A DNA stretch of 64,000 nt from Oscillospiraceae bacterium (GCA_021199795.1 JAJQHJ010000024.1:124001-188000); one strand, 5' to 3'. Counted from the first letter of the stretch, positions 39,717 to 49,115 are shown. Notes: generated by a model not told the origin, from the letters alone. Translations and numbers: made by a program.

Positions 39717-40479
39717 AATTGCAAGCCTCAAGGGAAAAAAGTGCTTTGTCAGCTTCCTAACTGGAGGCGACCCGAACTTAGATAAAACCTACGACTATAT
39801 CCTCGATATGGCTGAGGCTGGTGCCGACCTCATAGAGATTGGCGTCCCGTTCTCCGACCCGATCGCCGAGGGAGTTGTCATCCAGGATGCAAATATCCGT
39901 GCCCTCTCAGTTGGAACAACCACAGACGGCATTTTCGACTGCGTTGAAAAAGTCCGTAAGAAGACCCAGGTGCCGCTTGTTCTCCTGACATATGCAAACC
40001 CGGTTTACACCTACGGCAAGGATAAATTCTTCTCGAAATGTGAATCTGTCGGCATCGACGGCGTCATAGTTCCTGATGTTCCGTTTGAAGAAAAAGCCGA
40101 GTTCTCCGCCGAAGCAGCAGCCCACGGGGTAGATCTTATCTCGATGATAGCTCCCACAAGTGATGAGCGAATCACGAAGATAGCATCCGAAGCACAGGGA
40201 TTCCTCTACATAGTATCTTCAATGGGTGTCACCGGAGTACGCGAGAAGATAACGACAGATGTCAAGTCGATAGTCGAAAAAGCCAAAGCCGCCACCGACA
40301 TTCCTGTTTTCATCGGCTTCGGCATCAGCACCCCCGAGCAGGTCAAGGAATACACCTCCTACGCTGACGGAGCCATAGTCGGGAGCGCGATTGTGAAAAT
40401 CATCGCGAAGAATGGCGAGAACGCTTCGGAGGAGCTCAAGAAGTACTTGAGCAAAATGAAAGAGGGAACGGAGCATTAA
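39709..40479 (+). CDS. trpA: Tryptophan synthase alpha chain
   Basis: Cleaves indole-glycerol phosphate to indole for TrpB. Taking the ATG at 39709 gives 256 residues. The frame opening at 39661 lies inside trpB. The TIM barrel has [27 protein letters not shown] (catalytic Glu and Asp), [11 protein letters not shown] and [11 protein letters not shown]. It is the last gene of the operon before a strong terminator. Confidence 0.96.
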   Translation: MSRIASLKGKKCFVSFLTGGDPNLDKTYDYILDMAEAGADLIEIGVPFSDPIAEGVVIQDANIRALSVGTTTDGIFDCVEKVRKKTQVPLVLLTYANPVYTYGKDKFFSKCESVGIDGVIVPDVPFEEKAEFSAEAAAHGVDLISMIAPTSDERITKIASEAQGFLYIVSSMGVTGVREKITTDVKSIVEKAKAATDIPVFIGFGISTPEQVKEYTSYADGAIVGSAIVKIIAKNGENASEELKKYLSKMKEGTEH

Positions 40480-40523
40480 AATATTCACATTTCACTCCGA
40501 CATCCCTTTACGAAAATAAAAAC

Positions 40524-40557
40524 AGGCTGAGTATATGAAAGTGTACTCAGCCTTTTC
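40524..40557 (+). terminator. Terminator of the trp operon
   Basis: AGGCTGAGTATA and TGTACTCAGCCT form a 12-bp stem followed by TTTTCTT. Confidence 0.87.
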
Positions 40558-40606
40558 TTGTGCAGCCTGCACAATTTTCATCGGCGTTTCTTGTATAAAA
40601 TGACGA

Positions 40607-40635
40607 TTGAAATCTATTGTGAAAAGGTGTATAAT
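40607..40635 (+). promoter_or_regulatory. Promoter of the first solute-binding lipoprotein
   Basis: TTGAAA, 17 bases, TATAAT. The leader before the ATG at 40774 is about 130 bases and contains the hairpin GAAGCCC-TTGC-GGGTTTC near 40704-40721 and CACTTG/CAAGTG arms downstream. I recognise no riboswitch class. The stretch 40480-40773 holds only these elements and the trp terminator. Confidence 0.83.
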
Positions 40636-40773
40636 CAACATATCCCAAAATGCTCATTTTTCAATATTAAATGCGATAATTTTTTAAGGTTGAAAATGGT
40701 TATATGAAGCCCTTGCGGGTTTCACTTGCATATTTCGGGGAAACACAAGTGCAAAATTTATCGGAGGTGCTTT

Positions 40774-42228
40774 ATGAAGAAAATTATTGCATTGCTTCTC
40801 GCGGGAATCATGATCGTAGCCTTGGTAGGTTGCGGCAGCTCCTCAAGAGAAGTAGTACAGCTTACTTTCGCTACCCAGGACGCTGAGGCTATCCTTAATG
40901 CTGCGGGCATCTATCTTCCCGACGTTGAAGAAGCAGAGGCAGCCGGTTCGACGGTCGTATGGTTCGCTTGGTACGATGATATGCAGAACTATTCAGATGA
41001 CGAGATTATCAATTCCGGTTACTGGACTTTCCAGGAGAAGTATGGCTGTTCAGTCAGCTGGTACGAGTGCACATGGGACACAAGATTTGATGAGCTTGCA
41101 ACCCTTATCCTCGCTTCCAACTCTCCCGACTTCTATCCCGGACATGATGACATCTTCCCCTCAAAGTGCGTTAAGGGTATGTTCGTTCCTGTTGACGACT
41201 ACATAGACTATGACGATGCTCTTTGGGCTGGTGAAAAGGATTACGCTTACAACTACTATTCAATCAAGAACAGACCCTATGTTATCGTTTTCGACAACAC
41301 ATTCAACAATGTCTGCGCTTATAACAGAAGAGTTATGGAAGAGTACGGCTATGACGATCCTGCTGAGCTCTACTGGAACGACGAGTGGACATGGGATACT
41401 TTCTATGAGATGTGCATAGACTTCACCGATGCTGACGAGAACAGATATGCCCTTGATGGATGGTACTATGGTCTCGCACTGATGCACTCCTGTGGTGAAA
41501 CGATTGTCGTTTATGACACAGAGGCACAGCAGTTCGCATCAAATATCGACTCTGCCGCTATCGAGCGTGCAGCTAACCTCCTCTACGACCTTTCCAAGAA
41601 CGGCTGCTTGTATCCTGTATGGGATAACGGTTGGGCTATCAGAAACAGCGTCGAGGGCGGCGGCATGAAAGAGGGACTTTGTCTATTCTATCTCGGCGGT
41701 ACATGGATGTTCACTGGCACTGTTGACACCATCAGCTCTGTCTGGGGTGACATGGAAGATGGCGAGCTCATGTTCGTTCCGCTTCCTCGTGACGACGACG
41801 GCGATGGCAACTACTACACCGAGTCCATTCCTACCGGCTACTGCATTATCCAGGGTGCTACCAATCCTGAGGGCGTTGCACTTCTCTCCGCTTGCATGAG
41901 ATTCAAGGTTCTCGACCCGACTGTTGTCGACATCGACAGACTCCAGCTCGAGGAGACCTACCTCTGGACTCAGGAAATGCTCGACATGTATGATGAGTGT
42001 TATGCACTTTCAACCGCTGACCACATCATCGTTACCTACGGTGAGGGTTATGGCGACAAGCTCTACAGTGTGGTTGACTCGTTCGAGAGATTCGCTACTT
42101 CCTCTGATGCTTCCACTTGGGCACAGATGAAAGAATCCTATAACGAACAGCTCGAATACTACATCGATCAGCTCAACGATCAGGTCGCAGCATACGACCC
42201 GTACTCTATGAGCGATTACGACGCATGA
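40774..42228 (+). CDS. Orphan extracellular solute-binding lipoprotein (paralog 1)
   Basis: Membrane-anchored surface protein that probably binds a sugar or oligosaccharide. The 484-residue protein has a lipoprotein signal (MKKIIALLLAGIMIVALVGC, lipid Cys20). A carbohydrate-type family 1 binding domain follows, with NRRVMEEYGYDDPAELYW and DEWTWDTFYEMCIDF. GGAGGTG precedes the ATG. No ABC permease or ATPase gene is adjacent, and its terminator follows directly, so it is monocistronic. A close paralog lies at 52190-53653 on the other strand. Roles as a stand-alone binder, chemoreceptor-like partner or supplier to a distant permease cannot be separated here. Confidence 0.85.
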   Translation: MKKIIALLLAGIMIVALVGCGSSSREVVQLTFATQDAEAILNAAGIYLPDVEEAEAAGSTVVWFAWYDDMQNYSDDEIINSGYWTFQEKYGCSVSWYECTWDTRFDELATLILASNSPDFYPGHDDIFPSKCVKGMFVPVDDYIDYDDALWAGEKDYAYNYYSIKNRPYVIVFDNTFNNVCAYNRRVMEEYGYDDPAELYWNDEWTWDTFYEMCIDFTDADENRYALDGWYYGLALMHSCGETIVVYDTEAQQFASNIDSAAIERAANLLYDLSKNGCLYPVWDNGWAIRNSVEGGGMKEGLCLFYLGGTWMFTGTVDTISSVWGDMEDGELMFVPLPRDDDGDGNYYTESIPTGYCIIQGATNPEGVALLSACMRFKVLDPTVVDIDRLQLEETYLWTQEMLDMYDECYALSTADHIIVTYGEGYGDKLYSVVDSFERFATSSDASTWAQMKESYNEQLEYYIDQLNDQVAAYDPYSMSDYDA

Positions 42229-42248
42229 TAAGGCTTTAGGGCAATAAG

Positions 42249-42280
42249 AAAGCCGCTCCGATATCGGGGCGGCTTTTTTG
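42249..42280 (+). terminator. Terminator after solute-binding paralog 1
   Basis: AAAGCCGCTCCGA and TCGGGGCGGCTTT form a near-perfect stem with a T-run. Confidence 0.88.
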
Positions 42281-42301
42281 TGCTATGAATTTCAGAGTGG
42301 A

Positions 42302-43672
42302 TTACGATAACCCATCCATCCACTTTCTGTTGAAGTTATCCATACTACTGTCGGCATTCACATCAAGCGCGAATACGGAAATCTTTAAGTCATCCAAGTC
42401 CAGCTCCGGCTCAATCCCGCAGACATAATAGTCGAAGTAGTCGGTCATATACTCAACGTCCTCAGCGATAACAGCGTGACCCTGCTGGTGGATGTTTATT
42501 GCTATGTGGTCGGAAAGCCCGAGGTAGTCGTAGACATATTCAGCTGCAACGTAGGAATACCACATAGCCGGGGCGTTGACCCAGTCCTCATAGATGCAGG
42601 AGCCGATGATGAAGAGGTATCTGTCCTCGCTTGCAATTGTGCTGAGTAAAAGATGCTGATCAAACGGGAGATACTCCGCCGACTTGAACTCGAGGAATCT
42701 GTCACAGAACCAGCCACGCTCACTTGTCGATTGCAGACTGGAAAGCGGCTCAGTCTGACCATATGTGTATGAGCTCGAAGCACCCTTTGTGCTGAAATCA
42801 TAGGTCTTGCCCTCAGAGGTGTACCTGAAGAGTGCTACTCCGCCTGCTCCCGAGCAGGACGGCATAACAAGCTTGAATCTCGTTTCAAACACTCCACAGA
42901 CTATAGCCGCCTTGCCCCAGCGGGAAACGCCGGTGACAGCAGTGTTTTCACAGCTTATGTTCAGCTCATCCCCTAAGCCTGCTTCCAGCGCATCGAGAAT
43001 TTTTGAGCATCCCCAGCTCCAAGCCATCAAGACTCCCGTCTGTTCCTGCCAGTCGTCGCCGTATGGATAAAGGTCATAGAAAGCACCGGTGTGGTTGGTG
43101 TCGTCAGAGGCAATAGCATAGGCGTAGTAGTCAAGGGTGATGACCGCATAGCCGTTTGCAGTGGCTGTGTCCTCGCTGATGCCCTGGTGCATTCCGACGA
43201 TTACCGGGTATCCTCCGTCAGGTGCTTTTGTGCTGCTGTCGGGCATGTTGACGGTCGCAGTGAAGTTGGTTGTTGCACCGGTGCTGATTCGGGTTACGTA
43301 GATTGTGAGCGTCGACCCATCGAGAGAGTAGGTCAGCTCTTCATCCGAGCCATCCCGCCAGATGCCGTACATGTAGTACTGATACATCGCTTTGATTTCG
43401 GCAACCCTCCGTGCCCAGTCATCGGCATTGTCAACATAGGTGCCATCAAGAAAAGTAAATGGGTCAGTGAGAGCATCGGAGGCTTCAAGCTCCGAAACAT
43501 CCGGAAGCGTACTCATATCGTAGGTATACACAACAGGTTCCTCCTCTTCCACTTCAATAACCTCCTCTGTGGCATCAGTTTCCTCCGATTCGTTACTTAC
43601 GGCACTTTCTCCGCATCCGCAGAGGCTGAAAGCCAGCGCAGAAGCAAGAATCAGGCTGAGAATTCGTTTCAT
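42302..43672 (-). CDS. Lipoprotein glucuronoyl esterase, family CE15
   Basis: Predicted to cleave ester links between 4-O-methyl-glucuronic acid of xylan and lignin alcohols at the cell surface. The 456-residue protein has a lipoprotein signal ending LCGC (Cys20) and an acidic linker (residues 26-48). An alpha/beta hydrolase domain carries the CE15 nucleophile motif GVSRWGKAA (Ser250). The catalytic His is in INIHQQGHAV (His396 or His399). Other family parts are YPVIVGMH, the WSWGCSKILDAL segment and FDQHLLL. It is the last gene of a four-gene minus-strand run and starts 4 bases after the radical SAM gene, using the AAAGGA inside its end. Confidence 0.88.
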   Translation of the reverse strand: MKRILSLILASALAFSLCGCGESAVSNESEETDATEEVIEVEEEEPVVYTYDMSTLPDVSELEASDALTDPFTFLDGTYVDNADDWARRVAEIKAMYQYYMYGIWRDGSDEELTYSLDGSTLTIYVTRISTGATTNFTATVNMPDSSTKAPDGGYPVIVGMHQGISEDTATANGYAVITLDYYAYAIASDDTNHTGAFYDLYPYGDDWQEQTGVLMAWSWGCSKILDALEAGLGDELNISCENTAVTGVSRWGKAAIVCGVFETRFKLVMPSCSGAGGVALFRYTSEGKTYDFSTKGASSSYTYGQTEPLSSLQSTSERGWFCDRFLEFKSAEYLPFDQHLLLSTIASEDRYLFIIGSCIYEDWVNAPAMWYSYVAAEYVYDYLGLSDHIAINIHQQGHAVIAEDVEYMTDYFDYYVCGIEPELDLDDLKISVFALDVNADSSMDNFNRKWMDGLS

Positions 43673-43676
43673 AATA

Positions 43677-44606
43677 TCACGTTCCTTTCGTATAATATTT
43701 TCCTTGCCAGGAATTCCTTAATTTAAGTTCGTGGTCGATGCTGCCCAAAACACTTCTCTTGTCCACGCTCCATAGTGGTGCTACAAGAGTGGATCTTTCC
43801 CCGTCGCCGGTGAGCCGCCCTATCGCCGTCTCCGGAGGGAGAAGCTCCAGCTGGTCGCAGACTATAGAGATATACTCTTCTTTTGAGAGGGTTTTAAGCT
43901 CCTGAGAGAGATATCTCTTCTCGTCTGGAGTGCCTTTGATGACGTGCATCAGGTGAATCTTTATTTCATACGGCTCAAGGCTGGCAACATCCCGGGCAGT
44001 CCTGAGCATATCTTCCCTCGTTTCGCCAATGAGACCGTTTATAATATGCACACATACCCGGACATTTCTTTCCCGGAGTGCATTGTAGCCACTCAGAAAT
44101 TCCGCATATGTGTGCCCACGATTTATAAGCCTTGCCGTCTCGTCGGATGAACTCTGAAGCCCCAGCTCAACTGTCAGATATGTCTTACGGTTTATCTCGG
44201 ACAGCAGCTCAAGCACATCTTCACCAAGGCAGTCAGCCCTGGTGGCAATCGACAGCCCGACAACAGGAAGAGACAAACAGGAGTGGTAAACGCTTCTGAG
44301 CGTATCGATATCCGCATATGTGTTGCTTCCAGCCTGCAAGTAGGCGATGTATTTAGTCTCGCCCCATTTTTTTAGGTAGAGAGCTTTCGTCTTCTCAAAC
44401 TGCGTGGCGATGCTTTCTCTTGGGTTCCCGGCAAATTCGCCGGACAGTGCATTTGAGCAGTAGCTGCAACCTCCGTAGCCCACTTTTCCGTCCCGGTTCG
44501 GACAAGAGAACCCCGCGTTCAGCGGAATCTTGACCGTCTTCCCGCAGAATTCGTTTTTCATAACAGAGTCGAGAGCAAGATATCTCTTTCTTCCGAACGG
44601 GTTCAT
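43677..44606 (-). CDS. TIGR01212-family radical SAM protein (YtqA-like)
   Basis: Radical SAM enzyme of unknown substrate, related to Elp3/MiaB-like proteins. The 309-residue protein has the cluster cysteines in AGFSCPNRDGKVGYGGCSYCS (CX12CX2C spacing), which is the family hallmark. Downstream are YLQAGSNTYADIDTL, VELGLQSSSDETARLINRGH and HIINGLIGETREDML. It overlaps the upstream SH3b gene by 4 bases and precedes the CE15 gene. The grouping with surface proteins is probably incidental. Confidence 0.9.
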   Translation of the reverse strand: MNPFGRKRYLALDSVMKNEFCGKTVKIPLNAGFSCPNRDGKVGYGGCSYCSNALSGEFAGNPRESIATQFEKTKALYLKKWGETKYIAYLQAGSNTYADIDTLRSVYHSCLSLPVVGLSIATRADCLGEDVLELLSEINRKTYLTVELGLQSSSDETARLINRGHTYAEFLSGYNALRERNVRVCVHIINGLIGETREDMLRTARDVASLEPYEIKIHLMHVIKGTPDEKRYLSQELKTLSKEEYISIVCDQLELLPPETAIGRLTGDGERSTLVAPLWSVDKRSVLGSIDHELKLRNSWQGKYYTKGT

Positions 44607-45766
44607 TCCTCAGCACCCGCCTCAGGTGCAACAGTTGTTGGAGTGGTTGTCACTTCGGCTGTTGTGGTTGTTGCCGGAGCCTCGGTTGTGGTCTCAGACG
44701 TGGTGGTTGACTCGGAAGTCGTCGAAGCAGTGGTTGATTCCGAGGTGGTAGGCTCAGTAGTAGGCTCGGTGGTCGGCTCGGTAGTAACTGTGGTACCAGG
44801 AGTGGTGTAATATGTTCCAGTATAGCTGGTAATCTTTGTGGTTGTAGTTGTAGCCTCGGTGGTCGGCTCGGTTGTGGTGGTAGTTGCCTCAGTTGTTTCC
44901 TCCGGAACTGTGGTAGTGGCTTCGGTGGTCTCTTCTGTAGTGGCTTCGGTTGTAGCCTCGGTTGTCGTTGTGATAACCACCTTGGTGTCGCTCAGATAGT
45001 CCGCATCGACGTAAGCGTGGATTCCACTGTAGTAGATTTCAGCCCAGCCATCATCACGGATTTCGATAACGTCAACCTCACTGTTAACGCTGAAATATCC
45101 CAGCATCATAGCGTCGCTCGACGGCTCAAGCCTTATATTGAGCGTTCCTGCCGCATACATAACGTAGGTGTTTGGAACCTCTTCCTCGGTGGCTTCGGTT
45201 GTTGCAACTGTCACCGCCTCGGTCGTTGCGGGAGTGGTGGTAACTTCAGGCTCCTCTACCTCCACAGGGTCTTCAACTTCTACAAGGTCTTCCGGCTCAT
45301 CCTCAGGCTCTTCTTCCTCATCTTCAGTTTTTGGAGCAAAGCCTAAGAGCTCGCCTATATCTGAAAGCCCATCGCCAAACGGCAGGGTGGTGTCGTAAGC
45401 TTCGGTCAGACTTTCAAGATAGCTACCGTCAATGACGGTAGAGGTCGACAGCTTGACGGTGTGAACCTCTGAAAACTCCGGACGGTTGATGATTATAAAG
45501 CTTATTGCAAAGAACAGAAGCACTAAAACTGGGATCGCAAAGCCCAGGAAGTTATACCTGTCCGCACCTTGCTCCTGACTTAAGTCTGTTAGCAGCTCGT
45601 CAGCATCGGCATTTGCGTTTCTGACAGCTCGGGAGTAGCTTATGTCAAACTCGTCGCCCTTTTGTCCTATTTCAAACTTGGGTGAGGCTTTCTCTTCCTG
45701 AATTTTTGGCTCTTCAACCTTTGGGGAAAGGTTCTTCTTTTTCTTCTTATTTTTATTAGTAGCCAT
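44603..45766 (-). CDS. Membrane protein with extracellular SH3b domain and Thr/Glu-rich tails
   Basis: The 387-residue protein has a lysine-rich cytosolic N-terminus (residues 1-70) and one transmembrane segment (72-94). An acidic linker (145-175) and a bacterial SH3 domain follow (199-259, TLNIRLEPSSDAMMLGYF). A long TTEATTE-type tail (262-387) ends the chain. SH3b domains bind peptidoglycan or cell-wall ligands. The Thr-rich linker matches the GH5 protein at 61926-63593 in style. The ATG at 45766 has GGGAGG about 8 bases upstream. It is co-transcribed with the MBOAT-like gene (13-base gap) and overlaps the radical SAM gene. No enzymatic domain is seen. A wall-anchoring or scaffolding role is inference. 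Confidence 0.8.
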   Translation of the reverse strand: MATNKNKKKKKNLSPKVEEPKIQEEKASPKFEIGQKGDEFDISYSRAVRNANADADELLTDLSQEQGADRYNFLGFAIPVLVLLFFAISFIIINRPEFSEVHTVKLSTSTVIDGSYLESLTEAYDTTLPFGDGLSDIGELLGFAPKTEDEEEEPEDEPEDLVEVEDPVEVEEPEVTTTPATTEAVTVATTEATEEEVPNTYVMYAAGTLNIRLEPSSDAMMLGYFSVNSEVDVIEIRDDGWAEIYYSGIHAYVDADYLSDTKVVITTTTEATTEATTEETTEATTTVPEETTEATTTTTEPTTEATTTTTKITSYTGTYYTTPGTTVTTEPTTEPTTEPTTSESTTASTTSESTTTSETTTEAPATTTTAEVTTTPTTVAPEAGAEE

Positions 45767-45779
45767 CTGAAACCCTCCC

Positions 45780-47081
45780 TTATGCCATAGCTGCCGTTGC
45801 CATTGCAACGGTTGAAATCACGAGAAGCAGTGTCACCAGTACGGTGCTCACAACTCTTATCGTACCGTAGCTTGATTCGTTTTCGGTCATTATCTTTCGC
45901 TTGAGAACGCCTGCGAGTGGTCTCAGCGGCGAAATGTAGAATATAGCTATGAGTAGGTAAACCCAGCTTCTTGAGAGTTCACCCCAGAGGTTGTAGCTTA
46001 TGAGATACGAATAGCTTCCGCCAAAGAGCGACTCGATCCAGTTTCCTGAGCCGGAAAATGCACACAGTATCACCGCAAGTATCGATACCAGAAATGTGAA
46101 TGTCCCAGCCGAAACCGACCTTTTCGTCTCAAAGAATTTCTGCAAGAGTATTGCAACCAGCACTATGCACGCAAGCGCAACTCCACCGGCTCCGAAGCCC
46201 AAGGCGAACCCTGCAACCAGGCACAGCCCGACAGCTGAAAGAATCAGCCATAGCGGTTTATCAGTGAGCTTTTCGACAGCTGTTCTGTAGGTCGGATTCA
46301 AAGCTCCGATATGGTCTATCATCAGGCTTTTCGGCAGGAAGCATCCGCTGTGAAGCTCAATCCGATAGCCGCTCATGAGCATAAGTCCCTCGGACATTGA
46401 AAGGCATCCCAGTGCCACGACATAAATTTCAATCGCAGTGAAGAGCACTCCCAGGATGAGATTAAGAGCAGGAAGCGAGCCGCTGAACAGTGCGGCAGTT
46501 CTCAGCCTTTCAAGAGGATATCCAAGTATAGTGACTGCCGCAAGCCCGCAGATGAATCTTTCAAGCCCACTTGAAAGCATTGCAAGACCTGAGTGTCTGT
46601 CTTTTATAGCATCCTTAAGCTCAGAATAGCTTAAGACAGGCGAAATTGCCATCATTTCAAATGATATCAGGTATACGGACAAGTCAACAAAACTTTTTTC
46701 CGCACCCTCTTCTTTCGAGTCCTTGAGGTAGAGAACCGAGCGGATATCAAACAAGATAAACCCTATCGCCGAAACGGTTCCGCTTATAGTCCCGAGTGAA
46801 CCCAAGGATATCACAGGGAAGATGGAAGCTATGACTGTCACGGCTCCTGCAACTATTCTCATCCGTGGCATTTTCCCGCTTTCACAGAGCCTTGCCGACA
46901 GGTAGACGAGGAATATTAAGACTAAAATCAGCGCATAATATAGCGGTCTTGCCCAGGCGATAAACACCACTGACATGATAAGCGATACGAGATTTTTATT
47001 CCTGGTCTCACTGCACAAAAGGGTGAGAATCATATATATAGGTAAAAAGCAGAAAACAAATATAAGGTCGGTGTACGACAA
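45780..47081 (-). CDS. MBOAT/AlgI-like polytopic membrane protein lacking the catalytic His motif
   Basis: The 433-residue protein is almost wholly hydrophobic, with about 10-11 membrane segments. The N-terminus (LIFVFCFLPIYMILTLL, then WARPLYYALILVLIF) closely follows the start of AlgI/DltB acyltransferases. The core region where these enzymes carry the RWH and WHG motifs is not conserved; only MSGYRIELHSGCFLP remains. It is thus probably a non-catalytic relative. A TTG start at 47081 has AAAGGAGG 8 bases upstream. It precedes the SH3b protein in one operon and diverges from the HtrA gene. Family assignment rests on the N-terminal pattern and topology. Confidence 0.65.
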   Translation of the reverse strand: MSYTDLIFVFCFLPIYMILTLLCSETRNKNLVSLIMSVVFIAWARPLYYALILVLIFLVYLSARLCESGKMPRMRIVAGAVTVIASIFPVISLGSLGTISGTVSAIGFILFDIRSVLYLKDSKEEGAEKSFVDLSVYLISFEMMAISPVLSYSELKDAIKDRHSGLAMLSSGLERFICGLAAVTILGYPLERLRTAALFSGSLPALNLILGVLFTAIEIYVVALGCLSMSEGLMLMSGYRIELHSGCFLPKSLMIDHIGALNPTYRTAVEKLTDKPLWLILSAVGLCLVAGFALGFGAGGVALACIVLVAILLQKFFETKRSVSAGTFTFLVSILAVILCAFSGSGNWIESLFGGSYSYLISYNLWGELSRSWVYLLIAIFYISPLRPLAGVLKRKIMTENESSYGTIRVVSTVLVTLLLVISTVAMATAAMA

Positions 47082-47130
47082 TTTGTCAGCCTCCTTTGGT
47101 TATTTTGAAACCCAAAACCTGGGTATCCTA

Positions 47131-47159
47131 ATTGTATCACAAAAACACGGATATATCAA
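47131..47159 (-). promoter_or_regulatory. Promoter of the MBOAT-like/SH3b/radical SAM/CE15 run
   Basis: TTGATA (47159-47154), 17 bases, TACAAT (47136-47131) on the minus strand. On the plus strand a TATAAT at 47234-47239 probably serves the htrA-like gene, but no matching -35 is visible. Confidence 0.75.
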
Positions 47160-47280
47160 GCTTTCTCACGAACTTCCCTGTTTCAAATCCTAAAATATTC
47201 TGTATTCCGTCATGCGATTTACACATTCAGGCTTATAATTAATAGCATAGGGAGCGGAACGGGAACGGAGGACATTTACA

Positions 47281-48804
47281 ATGAACGATAATTTCAATGA
47301 GAATGAAAATAGGATAGATGAAAATGCTCCGGAGGAGAATGTAGAGAACAATGAAACTGTATCTGAGCCGGAAAAGCCGGTTGAGGCTGTAGTTGAGGAA
47401 GCTCAGCCCAAGCAGGATTCGGGTGCTGGTTCCTATGTTCAGGAGGCTGCCAAGGAAAACAGCTATACCAGCGGTAGTTCCTACACTCAGAACCCATATT
47501 CATATTCGGGGAACAGCTACAGCTACGGCAACTATAGCTCAAGTCAGACCGGCAATCGCAATGAGTATGTCTATAATGCTCCCGTCCCGAAGAAAAAGGG
47601 CAACGGCGGAAAGATTGCAATTGGAATCATAGTCGGAATCCTGGCAGTATTTGTAGTTTCGGTAACTTCAATCTCCGCGTTTATCGCACTGAGCGATAGC
47701 ACTTTTACGACTTCTGAGCAGAGCAACAAGGGAAGCAGCAGTGACAATTCCGTTGCGACCGTTCCCGGCACAACTGCCAAAGAAGATGATTCGGTTGTTG
47801 TCGATGAGGACGACGATGATTCTGTAGACGCTGTCGCGGAAGATTCCCAGAGTGAAGCATCCCAAAGGGAATACCCAACATTAAGTCAGCTTATGACCGC
47901 TGAGGGAGATTACACCCTCACTGAAATATACGAGAAAGTTTCACCCTCCGTCGTTGGAGTTTCTTCGACTCTTTCAAGCGGAAGTGCGACCGGAACAGGA
48001 ATTATCCTCACTGAGGATGGCTACATCTTGACATGTGCCCACGTCGTTGAGGATGCAACAAGCATTGCAATAGTCGATGCGGACATGAACCAGTATGAGG
48101 CAACCGTAGTCGGTGAAGATTCCCAGTCGGATATCGCAGTTCTCAAGATTGACGCTGAGGGTCTTACGGCAGCTGAACTTGGAGTATCATCCGACCTCAA
48201 GGTCGGCGAGGCTGCAATAGTCATAGGAAATCCTCTTGGCTATGATCTCTATGGCTCAATGTCGGTGGGAATCGTATCGGGACTCAACCGTACTCTCAAT
48301 ATCAACGGAGTCGATATGACCCTTATCCAGACCGATGCTTCGGTCAACAGCGGAAACTCCGGCGGACCTATGGTTAATGCCTATGGTCAGGTTATAGGAG
48401 CCATTTCCGCAAAGGTTTCCTCCTCCTATGGCGAGGGACTCGGATTTGCAATCCCGATTGATGATGCACTTCCTATAATCAATGATCTCATCCAGTATGG
48501 CTACGTCACCGGCAGACCGTCAATCGGCATCACCGGCGAGGACATCACCGCTTATGTAGCATTCTACTACGGAATTCCGCAGGGAATCATGGTCAGATAC
48601 GTAACTCCTGATTCAGGTGCAGATATAGCTGGAGTCCAGGCTTACGACATAATCGTCGGCGTAAATGACGAGAGCATCACAACCATGGATGAGCTCACAA
48701 ACATCAAGAATAACTACCTCGTGGGAGATACTATAATCCTCAACATCTATCGTAACGGAACTTATATCGACCTGGAAGTAGAACTGATGGAGATAACAGG
48801 CTAA
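47281..48804 (+). CDS. HtrA/DegP-family membrane-anchored serine protease with PDZ domain
   Basis: Surface quality-control protease. The 507-residue protein has a long disordered cytosolic N-terminus (residues 1-108, acidic then Tyr/Ser/Asn-rich). One transmembrane segment (111-138) and an acidic linker (to about 200) follow. The trypsin-like domain has His254 (TCAHVV), Asp284 (SDIAVLKI) and Ser360 (VNSGNSGGPMV). A C-terminal PDZ domain (about 410-505, YVTPDSGADIAGVQAYDIIVGVN) binds unfolded tails. GGAGG precedes the ATG. The tail-rich N-terminus resembles other clostridial HtrA proteins. Confidence 0.93.
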   Translation: MNDNFNENENRIDENAPEENVENNETVSEPEKPVEAVVEEAQPKQDSGAGSYVQEAAKENSYTSGSSYTQNPYSYSGNSYSYGNYSSSQTGNRNEYVYNAPVPKKKGNGGKIAIGIIVGILAVFVVSVTSISAFIALSDSTFTTSEQSNKGSSSDNSVATVPGTTAKEDDSVVVDEDDDDSVDAVAEDSQSEASQREYPTLSQLMTAEGDYTLTEIYEKVSPSVVGVSSTLSSGSATGTGIILTEDGYILTCAHVVEDATSIAIVDADMNQYEATVVGEDSQSDIAVLKIDAEGLTAAELGVSSDLKVGEAAIVIGNPLGYDLYGSMSVGIVSGLNRTLNINGVDMTLIQTDASVNSGNSGGPMVNAYGQVIGAISAKVSSSYGEGLGFAIPIDDALPIINDLIQYGYVTGRPSIGITGEDITAYVAFYYGIPQGIMVRYVTPDSGADIAGVQAYDIIVGVNDESITTMDELTNIKNNYLVGDTIILNIYRNGTYIDLEVELMEITG

Positions 48805-48884
48805 ATTTGTGGATATCGGCGCGGCATGGCGCAAGAAGACAACTGTAGCGTCATGTTGGCGTTTAATAGACATATAGGTATCGC

Positions 48885-49106
48885 GAGCCTAAAGGGGAGG
48901 CTCCCTTGGAACAGGAAATATCCCCGACAAACAGTTACGCGAAAGCTTTTTCATATTTTTCCCTTTCTTTTGCTCACGGGTCGGGAAACCGTCCCGACCC
49001 GTGAGCGCCCCCTTTAACTTCGCCAGTATCGCGAAAGCTTTTTCATATTTTTCCCTTTCTTTGCCTACGGGTCGTTTTCGGCTCGTAGGCACCCCCTTTT
49101 TATGGA
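48885..49106. repeat. Tandem stem-loop repeat block after the HtrA gene
   Basis: The gene-free stretch 48805-49184 holds a small hairpin (GAGCCT/AGGCTC, 48885-48903). It also holds two copies, 92 bases apart, of a 33-base block beginning CGCGAAAGCTTTTTCAT (48938 and 49030). Each block is followed by a different GC-rich hairpin (48972-49006 and 49063-49090) and then CCCCCTTT. The stems differ in sequence but keep pairing. On the minus strand each block has AAAGGGAAAAAT-ATG and a short reading frame of 10 or 21 codons beginning MKKLSR. I see no conventional gene. Confidence 0.75.
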
Positions 49107-49115
49107 GAAAAGTAC

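Noticed and set aside
40533-40605. Short frame beginning MKVYSAF after trpA
   Set aside because: It lies inside the trp terminator hairpin with no ribosome site.
48938-49062. CRISPR-like direct repeats
   Set aside because: Only two repeat copies, with hairpins rather than unique spacers between them, and no cas genes in the window.
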